Assembly (NCBI RefSeq): GCF_003464165.1
Contig: NZ_QSEK01000025.1
Coordinates: forward strand, 1-39,100
DNA from: Eubacterium sp. AM49-13BH
GTDB taxonomy: Bacteria > Bacillota > Clostridia > Lachnospirales > Lachnospiraceae
DNA length: 39,100 nucleotides
Direction: 5' to 3'
The translations under genes were made by a program, and so were the position numbers. Shown piece after piece: positions 9,106 through 17,411 of the stretch (position 1 is its first letter; each line of letters starts with the position of its first letter). The notes beneath the pieces are model-generated. The model worked only from the letters and a program-made list of their open reading frames with translations. It had not been told where the DNA came from and did no database searches.

Positions 9106-9134
9106 ATCATAACTTAAACAGGGATCGATTACAA
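9106..9134 (-). promoter_or_regulatory. Promoter candidate for the HIT-hydratase operon
   Basis: On the minus strand TTGTAA (9129-9134), 17 bp, TATGAT (9106-9111). The -35 is 4/6 and the -10 is 5/6. It faces the plus-strand promoter at 9072-9100, so the two polymerase footprints would overlap. Confidence 0.45.
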
Positions 9135-9186
9135 CCTTGTAGCAAAAAACTTATCAAATTTATGTTTGAAAGGACATATCATAATA

Positions 9187-9927
9187 ATGTTAAACTTTAA
9201 TGAATATCAGAAATTAAGTGAATTAATTAAATCAAATCCTGAATTAGAGCCAATAATTAATAATATGTCATCATTCTCTCTTTCAGAGCTGTCAATTGAT
9301 TCACATGATATTAAGAACTACATAGCTTACTTAAAGACAACCTTCCAGCTTGTCAGGAAAAAGTCTCCTGAAATATGTGATAATCCGTATTTCAACCGTA
9401 TGGAAAAAGCTATTTCTCAGCTTATATATCATATGGAAAGAACAACTCTATACAGATACAGCATGAAGAAAACTGAAAAAGTATCTGTCAGCATCAATAA
9501 CATTATGTATGAAATCCCTGATATTATCGATGATAAACTGGATAATTCCTGTGAATTCTCTTTCTGTCTGGATGATATACCCGATATTCTTATCAATCCA
9601 GAACAGTTAAAAACACTTCTCGCCGAAGCTGTTCTCAATGCATGTGAGGCTTCCGGATGCTCTGGCGAGATAAAATTAATAACCAGAAAAGAGTCTGATA
9701 GAATATTAGTTCAGATTGTAAATAACCGCATTATTTCTGATGATAATCATTCTGGCAATGCTCCGCTTGATTATAACCAACTTATCAAGCCATTCTTTTC
9801 TACCAAAAAAAATCATGTTGGTGTAGGGCTTTCTATCATCCACCAGATATGTCTTTCTAATAATGCAAAAGCTGATATACATGAACAGGAGGGAAAAACT
9901 GTCTTATCTATATTATTTCAACTATAA
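9187..9927 (+). CDS. Soluble orphan sensor histidine kinase
   Basis: From the ATG at 9187 the protein has 246 residues. A phosphoacceptor-like motif HDIKN (His40) is followed by two helices, as in a DHp domain, and then a HATPase domain with an N box (LNACEA, Asn151) and a G2/F-box (FFSTKKNHVGVGLSI, about 203-217). The G1 box (DxGxG) is degenerate, reading NNRIISDDNHSG. There is no membrane segment and almost no N-terminal sensor domain, so it acts in the cytoplasm. An in-frame TTG at 9166 is an alternative start, but AAAGGA (9169-9174) lies upstream of the ATG. No response regulator is adjacent. The last 20 bases overlap the convergent FHA gene. It could feed a remote regulator such as Spo0A; that is inference. 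Confidence 0.85.
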   Translation: MLNFNEYQKLSELIKSNPELEPIINNMSSFSLSELSIDSHDIKNYIAYLKTTFQLVRKKSPEICDNPYFNRMEKAISQLIYHMERTTLYRYSMKKTEKVSVSINNIMYEIPDIIDDKLDNSCEFSFCLDDIPDILINPEQLKTLLAEAVLNACEASGCSGEIKLITRKESDRILVQIVNNRIISDDNHSGNAPLDYNQLIKPFFSTKKNHVGVGLSIIHQICLSNNAKADIHEQEGKTVLSILFQL

Positions 9928-11359
9928 ATGACATCGCTGCCAGCTTTAATATATCGCCATTATGAAGTTCTTTCTTCTCATGATTGCCCAGCCTTTCTCC
10001 ATTAAGATATGTTCCATTGGTTGCGTTAAGATCTTCAACAAAATACTTATCTTCTTTGAAATCTTCATGATATATACAGCAGTGCATTCTGCTGACAACC
10101 TGTGCCTTAATCACTACATCTGACATTTTATCAAAACTTCCCAATACATATGGATATTTATCCATATGTATTACATTATCAGCGTTCTGTATCCCTCTTA
10201 TATATATACGAACATCCCCTACCAGTTCTTCATCCTGTAATATAAGATTTAAAGTCTTTTTCTTGTTAATCTCCGGCATATAGTCTGATAACAGCATTGT
10301 CTCATTACATATATCATCATAGGAAATCTCGTTCTCTTTCTGTTCTTTCTTATGCTCTTCCTGCTGTGCCCGCCTGCGTTCTTCTTTGACATCAGCCTTC
10401 ACTGAATATGGAATTGCTTGTTTCTCTGACATAACAACAGTCCTGCCACGCTTAATTTTCCCTTTCTTAAATGAAGTTAACATTCCAACCCCTGCACCAA
10501 TACCTATGAAACTCCATATAGAAGGTATATTATAAGGTATAGCTCCTGGTACAAGTAAATTAATCATTCCTGATATGATAAGGACGGCTGCAATTATTAT
10601 CCGCACATTTTTAGCATCATGTTTATCAGATTTCTCCTCTACATCAGACACAATCTGCTCCGGCATAACTGCCTTAATCTGTTTCTTTTCACCAGACCGA
10701 TTATGGCTCTCCATATTATTACTTTCTATATTTTTGCCTGTATTATTTTCTATATTATCTGATTTGTTATCAGATATATTATCAATCTCCGGCTTCTTCC
10801 TTGTAACAACGCCAAACATTCTCATCAGATTGTATGGATCATAGTCACCAACTATCACTTTCTGATAGACTTCATACAATTTCACAATACTCTCTTTATC
10901 TAGACTATGATCAAAATGTTCCAGAATGAATTCAAATAATATCTTAAGACTCTCGTTAAATGTATGATTGTTCAATCGCGTATGATATACAAACTGCAGT
11001 TTCTTAGTTCCTACATCCATATATATGTATCTTGGTTCTATCTTTACATGGTCGATATCAAGCATATAATCTTCCGCTATCCTTACCATCTCTGATATGT
11101 TGACACATATTGATTTAACATCTTCCATTGTCATCTTTCCATATTCATAATATTTGCTAAGCTGCTGTCTGGAAGTAATATCATAATAAATCCCGTATTT
11201 TCCATTAACCGAGTACATGAAAAAATGCAAAAAATGTTCCGGATTATTGCGTTTTAACATCTTATACTGGTAATCCTCATACTCGGAAGAATCCTCTATA
11301 ACCAGATAATTACTGTTATTCTGATGCTCATATCTGATATTAATATCTTCTTTCTCCAA
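9908..11359 (-). CDS. FHA domain protein with N-terminal DUF6382-type domain
   Basis: From the TTG at 11359 the protein has 483 residues. Residues 1-180 match the DUF6382 type found in clostridial FHA proteins and look loosely like a pseudokinase; then come a polar Asn-rich linker, two membrane helices (about 253-271 and 277-295), a charged stretch, and a C-terminal FHA domain (about 401-483) with SRMHC and NATNGTYLNG. FHA domains bind phosphothreonine peptides. An in-frame TTG at 11386 would add 9 residues, but AGGAGG (11368-11373) lies 8 bases before the 11359 TTG, so I chose that. It is the last gene of the Tad operon, starting 14 bp after the TadE-like gene, and may link pilus activity to Ser/Thr phosphorylation. 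No kinase is present in the window. Confidence 0.85.
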   Translation of the reverse strand: MEKEDINIRYEHQNNSNYLVIEDSSEYEDYQYKMLKRNNPEHFLHFFMYSVNGKYGIYYDITSRQQLSKYYEYGKMTMEDVKSICVNISEMVRIAEDYMLDIDHVKIEPRYIYMDVGTKKLQFVYHTRLNNHTFNESLKILFEFILEHFDHSLDKESIVKLYEVYQKVIVGDYDPYNLMRMFGVVTRKKPEIDNISDNKSDNIENNTGKNIESNNMESHNRSGEKKQIKAVMPEQIVSDVEEKSDKHDAKNVRIIIAAVLIISGMINLLVPGAIPYNIPSIWSFIGIGAGVGMLTSFKKGKIKRGRTVVMSEKQAIPYSVKADVKEERRRAQQEEHKKEQKENEISYDDICNETMLLSDYMPEINKKKTLNLILQDEELVGDVRIYIRGIQNADNVIHMDKYPYVLGSFDKMSDVVIKAQVVSRMHCCIYHEDFKEDKYFVEDLNATNGTYLNGERLGNHEKKELHNGDILKLAAMSFIVEII

Positions 11360-11372
11360 TACCAATCCCTCC

Positions 11373-11705
11373 TCAATTAATCTCAAGCTTTCTCAATGCA
11401 TTAAATATTCTTATTGCCTTTTCCGGCGAATTGCTTGCCACAGGTGATGACTCACCATCTATCTTACAATCATTAAGAAAAATAGTTCTCTCTTTTAAAT
11501 ACTGCTCTGCTTTCCCAACATATATCTCTTCAGCATCTTTCCCAAAATCATTCAGTTCTGTCTGCACAACCACCTGACTGTTAACACTTGCCTTTATAAG
11601 TTCATCATGCATGTCACAGCACAGCCTCAGCGTTATCATAATTATTATCATAAACATCGGCACTATCACTGCATTTTCCACCGTATACGACGCTTTTATC
11701 CGCAT
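11373..11705 (-). CDS. Small TadE-like pseudopilin
   Basis: The 110-residue protein begins MRIKASYTVENAVIVPMFM: a short basic leader and a hydrophobic helix (about 13-31) with the conserved Glu10 in TVENAV, the pattern of TadE/TadF minor pseudopilins that prepilin peptidase processes. The rest is a short soluble domain with no recognised motif. GGGGG lies upstream of the ATG, and the first 10 bases overlap the end of the prepilin peptidase gene, so translation is probably coupled. Confidence 0.78.
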   Translation of the reverse strand: MRIKASYTVENAVIVPMFMIIIMITLRLCCDMHDELIKASVNSQVVVQTELNDFGKDAEEIYVGKAEQYLKERTIFLNDCKIDGESSPVASNSPEKAIRIFNALRKLEIN

Positions 11706-12124
11706 AATGTAACCCCCATATATGAAAGCAGTATAAACGGGATAAATGGAATAGTATCTTTCCGCCTCAGTTTCTTTAATATCAGCAGAACCCCACTAAT
11801 AACGCACACAACCATCATTGCTCCAATAAACACGGATATAGCCTTGCGTATTCCTATTGCTAATGCCACAATTCCAATAACAACTGCATCTGCAACCCCG
11901 AGCATATGCGTTATGGCACACATTAATGACATCAGCAGAGTTAATCCTGTTATAACCAGCAATTCGTATTTATTAAGCTTTGCTGTTCCACATACACTCT
12001 GCACTGCTCTTATGCCTGCCACAATAACACCCATGGCTGTCAGCATGCCAATATGAATTGATTTTCTTTTTATATCTATGACTGACATGACAATTAATCC
12101 TGCCAGAATAATCACACTTTCCAT
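11696..12124 (-). CDS. A24 prepilin peptidase-like membrane protein (second copy)
   Basis: This 142-residue, multi-helix membrane protein has the two catalytic Asp positions of A24 aspartic peptidases: Asp17 in SVIDIKRKS and Asp79 in GVADA. The second motif deviates from the usual GxGD, with Ala in place of the second Gly. It has the size of TadV/CpaA. A more canonical relative lies at the head of the same operon (19569-20042), so the operon encodes two. It is placed between the two TadE-like genes and may process them specifically. The family call is good; activity is uncertain because of the altered motif. Confidence 0.8.
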   Translation of the reverse strand: MESVIILAGLIVMSVIDIKRKSIHIGMLTAMGVIVAGIRAVQSVCGTAKLNKYELLVITGLTLLMSLMCAITHMLGVADAVVIGIVALAIGIRKAISVFIGAMMVVCVISGVLLILKKLRRKDTIPFIPFILLSYMGVTLCG

Positions 12125-12146
12125 ATTCCATATACCCCCTCTTTAA

Positions 12147-12968
12147 TCACGACTGGCTACATTTGATACAACATTCCATGCTTCGGACTTTATCTTTCTT
12201 TACTCTTAATATCGTCCTTTGCAATGTATAACAATCAGCAGACATATGATACTTATCCCCATAGTCTGTATAGTAGACAACTAACGATTCTCCATTACAC
12301 TGGGTACATCTGTAATATTTAGCCCCTGAATTGTTTCTTAATTGATTTATTTCTGATAAATTTTCCGTCTTGATATCTCTTCTAAGATAAGTACATGCCA
12401 GATCTGTATGATACACTTCCCCATATTGTGTTATATACACATATTCTGATTCCTCATCTGATTGTGAAGAGAACCCGTCTTTATCCTCACCCAGCCATAT
12501 ATCTGTTATTCTCTCTTCCCGTACAGTAATCCCCCTGACACCAAAGATATTAAAAGGATTCTTTATTGTATATACCAGAGATATACCGACTGTCGAATCA
12601 TCATCTGCTATTCTGGAGTTATAAAAATTCCATCCAGCATTACCGCCTGCTATATAATGCTTTCCTGCATAACCGGTTCCAACCTCATCTACAAAAATCG
12701 CAAAAAATGTAGACCCATTTATATTTCCCATGGTTGCTTCATTTACATATGAATATGTATTAAATTTTCTAAGTGCATTATATAGTGCATCACTCACATG
12801 CATTTTTATAGCTATTACCTGTAAAAGAAACATAACTGTTGCAACCGCATATATAACCAATGGAATAACTAAAGCCGCTTCAACAGTTGCTGATGCAGGA
12901 ACATATCTCTTGAATTTTTTTAGGGTGAAATTTTTTAGAGAGAATTTTTTTAAGATGAAATTTTTCAT
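12147..12968 (-). CDS. TadE-like protein with two C-terminal Cys/His modules
   Basis: The 273-residue protein has a very basic repeated N-terminal tail (residues 2-20), then SATVEAALVIPLV with Glu30 and a hydrophobic helix (about 27-53), as in TadE-type pseudopilins. A soluble middle (about 60-160) follows. The C-terminal part contains two copies of one module: 177-224 (VYITQYGEVYH, Cys192, then CTQC at 221-224) and 231-270 (VYYTDYGDKYH, Cys246, then Cys267 and Cys270). The pattern YH-x4-C...CxxC suggests metal binding or disulfide formation and resembles a small motif seen at the end of some secreted nucleases and competence proteins. AAAGGAG precedes the ATG. It lies 74 bp after the DUF5702 gene. 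Confidence 0.82.
   Translation of the reverse strand: MKNFILKKFSLKNFTLKKFKRYVPASATVEAALVIPLVIYAVATVMFLLQVIAIKMHVSDALYNALRKFNTYSYVNEATMGNINGSTFFAIFVDEVGTGYAGKHYIAGGNAGWNFYNSRIADDDSTVGISLVYTIKNPFNIFGVRGITVREERITDIWLGEDKDGFSSQSDEESEYVYITQYGEVYHTDLACTYLRRDIKTENLSEINQLRNNSGAKYYRCTQCNGESLVVYYTDYGDKYHMSADCYTLQRTILRVKKDKVRSMECCIKCSQS
12906..12968 (-). repeat. 15-bp tandem repeat encoding a basic N-terminal tail
   Basis: The first ~60 bases of the TadE-like gene consist of four imperfect 15-bp units encoding ILKKF, SLKNF, TLKKF and a partial first copy. The DNA is a series of A-runs on the minus strand, which makes it prone to slippage. The encoded tail would be the cytoplasmic part before the pseudopilin helix. 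Confidence 0.75.
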
Positions 12969-13015
12969 CTGACTGCAACTCCTTTCATAATTATTAATCC
13001 TGCATCCAACTGTAA

Positions 13016-13037
13016 TTTAGAAGCATATGCTGCTAAA
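13016..13037. other. Near-palindrome in a Tad-operon gap
   Basis: TTTAGAAGCATATGCTGCTAAA is an inverted repeat with one mismatch, lying 6 bases downstream of the DUF5702 stop codon. It has no T-run, so it is not a standard terminator; an RNA-processing or stability hairpin is possible. Confidence 0.4.
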
Positions 13038-13042
13038 CCCAA

Positions 13043-15139
13043 TTAAATATATGAACATCCCATTTCCTGTACATATACCTGCTTTCTTCCTGATATCCTG
13101 AATACTGCTTCACCTTTTGCGCTGACAACATAATTCTTCATTCTGAAATTCTCATGCCCCATGCTTATCATTCTTAGTTCCATTGCCCCCATTGTCCTGT
13201 AATTCCTGTGTTCCGCACTCTCCATTAAAAGCAACATTCTTATATAGTCCTTGTAATCAAGTCCTTCATCATCAGATTCCTTATCTGTGTCAAATGTCAT
13301 ATTCAAAAGTCCTTCAAGCGATAATTTCCATGACTGGCTGTTTTTTAATAACTTTACCTTCTTACCGGCATATATATCACGCATATCCATAACTGCCTCT
13401 CCATATGCCCATATTGACATTATCAGATACTGTCCTCCCTTAATAAGTGCCATATTGCCAGTAAATCCCAAAGCACTGGTTGCAAGTGTTAAGGCCTGTG
13501 CTTTCTTATTCTGATCTGTGATAAGATACGCCATATTCATACCCGTTCTTATTCCCGACAATGCAAGCATTGTCTGCTCCAGATTTTCTTTATCACTATC
13601 TCCGCCACACAGAATATATTCGAGTGTATAATCAAGACATTCAGCATCATTTGCAGATTCTTCAAGATAATCTGTATAGCATTTAAATCTCGTCATAAGA
13701 TACTCATTCATCAAAGCATCCTCTTTTATGGCATCTACAGCAGAAATATTCTCCTTATATTTTTCTGACATACTGGTTGCAAGATCTCCATATGTAATTG
13801 TTTTTTCAGATATATTGTCGGTATCCATTACAAGTGCCAGTATCCCATCAGTTATCATCTGTCTGACTTTCTTTATAGCTGATAAACCAGAGGAATCCGA
13901 ATCAAAATCTATCTGTGAATAATCAAATTTCATTCCTTTGGCCGATAAACCATATAATGACTCCCTGCACTTAACAACAATTCCCATAATTTTCTGTCTG
14001 TTATTGTAAGAAAGGTCCGTATCAAGTTCATTGATTATATCCTTCACTCCATCCAGTATAATTTTATTTCTTTTAAGTGCAGCCGTTAATTCCTTAATAT
14101 TGCATAGCATTTTCTTATCTGACTCATTGTCTTGTCTTATTACTTCAATATCTTCCAGCAATCCTTTCTGTAGTTCATCTCCTAATATATTTCTGTGTAA
14201 TTTAACCTTCTCAACACATTTGCCCAGCTTGTCCTTTGCACCCGTCTTTGCATTCTCATATTCGCCAAGCAGCTTTAAAGCTTCCTCTGTCTTACTGTCT
14301 GCTCCTTCAATAACAGCTTTTAACATGTCATAATTCTTTTTATAGAAATCCGCATACGAACTGATATCTCCGGAATCTTTCATATCTTCTGTGATGCCTT
14401 CAGCATCCTCATACATATCATCAAGTATCTTTGATACATCTACATAACCTGGTTGTGAGACACTCACACTCTTATAAACTTTATCCTCATCAACATACAA
14501 AGTCTCTTTAGAAACCGTTCCATTAACTGCTGATTTGACAAAATAATTAGATACAGCAACAGGTTTTCCTCTTCTTATAACAATACCTGTCTCAGTTGTC
14601 TCAATCCCATCAACAAGTTCAATAAGGCGCAATGTTTTCACATCTGCTTCCCACATCATTTCTTCACATTCTGTTATATCTTGTGTTATTTCCTGCACTT
14701 TCTGTGACTTTTCCAGCTCAGCCTGTGACTGCTGTGATATTCCCAACATATCCCCGTATATTTCATATTGCATATACCTGGCAATCTCCTTCTTAAGATA
14801 TGTTCCTCCTTTATCAGTTATGTGTTCTATGTTATCCACATTGATTCCTAATAAAGAAATGTCTTTTCCACATGAAGATAAATTTTTCTCAACATATTTC
14901 TCAATTTTTGCCTCTATTCTGTCAGTATCCTCAAGAAGAAATATGTCATATTCATTCAACATATCATTGTGATATGAAGAAAATGCAGCTTCCACTGACA
15001 GCATACAGGCTTCTTTAATCTGTGTATTATAGTAGCTATCTGAGGCCGACTTTATACACGCACTTATTAAAGAAAGAACAATAGTCATGGATAATGCTGC
15101 CATTATTGTTATATGTGCATTAATTCTTTTCCCCGACAC
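13043..15139 (-). CDS. DUF5702 family pilus-associated protein
   Basis: This 698-residue protein has an N-terminal hydrophobic helix (about 11-30, TIMAALSMTIVLSLISACIK) and a very long, mostly helical extracytoplasmic body with many charged, coiled-coil-like stretches. I recognise it as DUF5702, typically found in clostridial Tad loci in the place of TadG-like proteins. Its role in assembly or anchoring is inferred from position. The start is GTG with GGAGG 6 bases upstream. It follows the Flp pilin gene by 16 bp. Confidence 0.82.
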   Translation of the reverse strand: MSGKRINAHITIMAALSMTIVLSLISACIKSASDSYYNTQIKEACMLSVEAAFSSYHNDMLNEYDIFLLEDTDRIEAKIEKYVEKNLSSCGKDISLLGINVDNIEHITDKGGTYLKKEIARYMQYEIYGDMLGISQQSQAELEKSQKVQEITQDITECEEMMWEADVKTLRLIELVDGIETTETGIVIRRGKPVAVSNYFVKSAVNGTVSKETLYVDEDKVYKSVSVSQPGYVDVSKILDDMYEDAEGITEDMKDSGDISSYADFYKKNYDMLKAVIEGADSKTEEALKLLGEYENAKTGAKDKLGKCVEKVKLHRNILGDELQKGLLEDIEVIRQDNESDKKMLCNIKELTAALKRNKIILDGVKDIINELDTDLSYNNRQKIMGIVVKCRESLYGLSAKGMKFDYSQIDFDSDSSGLSAIKKVRQMITDGILALVMDTDNISEKTITYGDLATSMSEKYKENISAVDAIKEDALMNEYLMTRFKCYTDYLEESANDAECLDYTLEYILCGGDSDKENLEQTMLALSGIRTGMNMAYLITDQNKKAQALTLATSALGFTGNMALIKGGQYLIMSIWAYGEAVMDMRDIYAGKKVKLLKNSQSWKLSLEGLLNMTFDTDKESDDEGLDYKDYIRMLLLMESAEHRNYRTMGAMELRMISMGHENFRMKNYVVSAKGEAVFRISGRKQVYVQEMGCSYI

Positions 15140-15155
15140 ATGTATCCTCCATAAA

Positions 15156-15347
15156 TCATATTTTATTAGCCTGATTAGTCATCTTTGACAGAACAGAATT
15201 AACAAGGTCTGTTATCTGTTTCTTAAAAAGCACAACCAGTCCAACGAGAACAATTGTTATTAATACAACCTCGACAACTCCCATTCCATCCTCATCATTC
15301 CAGAATTTCTTAGCTTCTCTCTTAATATTGTTCATTATATTGTTCAT
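15156..15347 (-). CDS. Flp1-type type IVb pilin
   Basis: The 63-residue protein has a short basic leader, then DEDG followed by MGVVEVVLITIVLVGLVVLF. Prepilin peptidase would cut after Gly21, which puts Glu26 at position +5 of the mature pilin, as in Flp pilins, and leaves a 42-residue mature subunit. This is the major pilin candidate of the operon. It lies between the TadC-type gene (59 bp upstream) and the DUF5702 gene. A second in-frame ATG at residue 5 is an alternative start. Confidence 0.88.
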   Translation of the reverse strand: MNNIMNNIKREAKKFWNDEDGMGVVEVVLITIVLVGLVVLFKKQITDLVNSVLSKMTNQANKI

Positions 15348-15406
15348 AATTCCACAACCTTTCTTTTAACTAATTCACCACATATTACCAATTCCCTGTC
15401 CGCTCA

Positions 15407-16633
15407 CTACATACGAAAAGACCATATTGCCGGTATCATAATTATCATCATTACCGTTATGAGCATAAGCATCATCGGCATAAGCAGTTTTGTCGTTGCC
15501 TCTTCTCCCTTTACCCGTGCCATGTTCTTTCTTTTTTCAAAAGCGTCACAGGCTTCTTTTTCCAGCAGATTACTGAGTTCTTTAGTTCCCTTTTTAATGT
15601 TGGTCTGCAATAATGTCGCTAATTTCATATACTCTCTTGTATCACAACGTTTGCCAAACTGCTCATATGCCTTAATCTCCGAAATTCCTGCCTGAATATT
15701 ATAGTCAGTCGTACATATTTCTTCATATACAGGTCTTTTCAAATCCCCATGATTAGTCTTATTTCTATAGTCACACGCAATTTTATGCCATGCCATTCTC
15801 GTTGTCATCCCTGCTTCCAGAAGCAGTGTCAGCTTAGATACAACCTCTGAATAGTCATACACAAGATCTCTTTTTCTTCTTATAATCCGGTCATTCTCTT
15901 TTTTTCTATCAGATATACCAACAACTGCTGCCGCAATTCCTCCAAGAATAATAAATATTACTGGCGAAGCCGGTTCATCCTGTTCCTCATATGTAACTTT
16001 TTCTCCGTCTATGTATTCAGGAAGATTAATATCTGCATCTGTCGGATTGTTGCTAAGAACATCCTCTATTGCTTTTTCTACACGCACCTGCTTCCCCACT
16101 TTGTCATTGTATTCCGGTGCATATACAGTTACCGGTATCTCATACTCACTCCTGTAATCCTCATATTCCATAACAAGCCTGAGAGAAACCTTCCTGTATT
16201 CACCATCCAAAAACCATCTGTTACTAACTTTGCCGTTATAGTTAATAAGCTGGTAATCTGATGAATACCATGACAGCTCTATCACACCGCTCTGGTCTTT
16301 CTCCGGCAACACAAGATCTCCGGTTACATAATCACAGTTCTTATTATCTCCAAGCATGGTGACTATTACTTCTTCGTATGCTCTGTCAAAACATTCATAC
16401 ACCTCATCTGCTGACATTATTCTAGGACTAACCGCCAGATTAACAGTCGCTATCTGCTGCCCATCCCCGCCTATTACATCAATATATTTACTACTAGCGT
16501 TCTCGCCCGGTTCAGGTCTTTTAATAACACCATCAATTGTAGAGGGTATCTTAGACATACCTGCACTGATTATTGTCAGCGCAATACTAACAATAATGAT
16601 AAGATGTATTTTCCCAATCTTCTTAAACTTCAA
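15407..16633 (-). CDS. TadC-type T2SF protein with inserted extracytoplasmic Ig-like domain
   Basis: From the TTG at 16633 the protein has 408 residues. It starts with a membrane helix (about 9-27), then a ~195-residue extracytoplasmic region, a second helix (about 224-241) and a C-terminal type II secretion F (TadC-like) domain (about 252-408) that ends in strong membrane helices. Residues about 100-174 (DYVTGDLVLP, IELSWYSSDYQLI, GKVS, then strands to IPVTVY) read like an atrophied bacterial Ig domain. Ordinary TadC proteins lack this part. I chose TTG because GAGG lies 10 bases upstream; the ATG at 16672 would overlap the TadB-like gene by 50 bp and lacks a site. It should form the inner-membrane platform with the TadB-like protein. 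Confidence 0.82.
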   Translation of the reverse strand: MKFKKIGKIHLIIIVSIALTIISAGMSKIPSTIDGVIKRPEPGENASSKYIDVIGGDGQQIATVNLAVSPRIMSADEVYECFDRAYEEVIVTMLGDNKNCDYVTGDLVLPEKDQSGVIELSWYSSDYQLINYNGKVSNRWFLDGEYRKVSLRLVMEYEDYRSEYEIPVTVYAPEYNDKVGKQVRVEKAIEDVLSNNPTDADINLPEYIDGEKVTYEEQDEPASPVIFIILGGIAAAVVGISDRKKENDRIIRRKRDLVYDYSEVVSKLTLLLEAGMTTRMAWHKIACDYRNKTNHGDLKRPVYEEICTTDYNIQAGISEIKAYEQFGKRCDTREYMKLATLLQTNIKKGTKELSNLLEKEACDAFEKRKNMARVKGEEATTKLLMPMMLMLITVMMIIMIPAIWSFRM

Positions 16634-17411
16634 TATTAACAATCCTCTTTGCCCACATATCAGCGATAACATAAACTATAAGGCACACTGTCATAATAAC
16701 TGCACCATACACGTTGCCATATAACGGCTGTATGAATTCAGCCGCAGTAAACTTAAGATATACAACTATAGCAGCCGGTATTATGCTCATTACTCTCTGT
16801 TCCATTCTTTTACCACTTATAATTGTGTCTATCTCTGATAAAACCTCTTCCTTCTGCTGTATAATCTGTGTCGTATTTCTGATAATTGATATTAAATCCC
16901 CACCACTTCTCTTGGCATACCTGAATATCTCAGCAAAATATATAATATCTTCCACTTTGCTTTCCTCAGCAAAATCCATAAATATATCCTCAATATTCTC
17001 ATTCTGTCCAAGCCTTACAACAATATATCTGAATTTAATAGTAATATCCGAATCTCTGCCATATATCAGTTCCAGCTCTTCAACTGCCTGTATAAATGCA
17101 TTCTCTATCGAATAACCTACATTTAATGCAAATGATACTGACATAATTCCATCCCTGAACTTCCTACAGAATTCGTTATTATCCTTCTTCGCACGTTCCT
17201 TTTTTCTCTGCTTATAATGAAGATATACATATGGTGACAATATGAATGCCATCAATATATTTTCATAGAAGATATAAGCTGCAACACAGACAATAACTAT
17301 TCCCTCTGCTATATAACGCACACCACTATCACATATATCCGGCAGCTTTAAGTTTTTCAGTTCTGATAAGGCTGTTCTCCTGTCTGACAAGTTTTCCAAA
17401 TACTTTTCCAT
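16623..17411 (-). CDS. TadB-type T2SF membrane platform protein
   Basis: From the ATG at 17411 the protein has 262 residues. A membrane segment pair (about 38-70) is followed by a basic loop (KQRKKERAKK) and a GspF/T2SF domain with the typical phrases FRDGIMSVSFALNVGYSIENAF and IFRYAKRSGGDL, ending in two helices. With the TadC-type protein it forms the platform on which the TadA ATPase acts. The start is uncertain: the frame is open to 17492, and the ATG at 17411 overlaps the end of tadA by 83 bp. An internal GTG near 17319 lacks a good ribosome-binding site. The end overlaps the TadC-type start by 11 bp. Confidence 0.85.
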   Translation of the reverse strand: MEKYLENLSDRRTALSELKNLKLPDICDSGVRYIAEGIVIVCVAAYIFYENILMAFILSPYVYLHYKQRKKERAKKDNNEFCRKFRDGIMSVSFALNVGYSIENAFIQAVEELELIYGRDSDITIKFRYIVVRLGQNENIEDIFMDFAEESKVEDIIYFAEIFRYAKRSGGDLISIIRNTTQIIQQKEEVLSEIDTIISGKRMEQRVMSIIPAAIVVYLKFTAAEFIQPLYGNVYGAVIMTVCLIVYVIADMWAKRIVNIEV

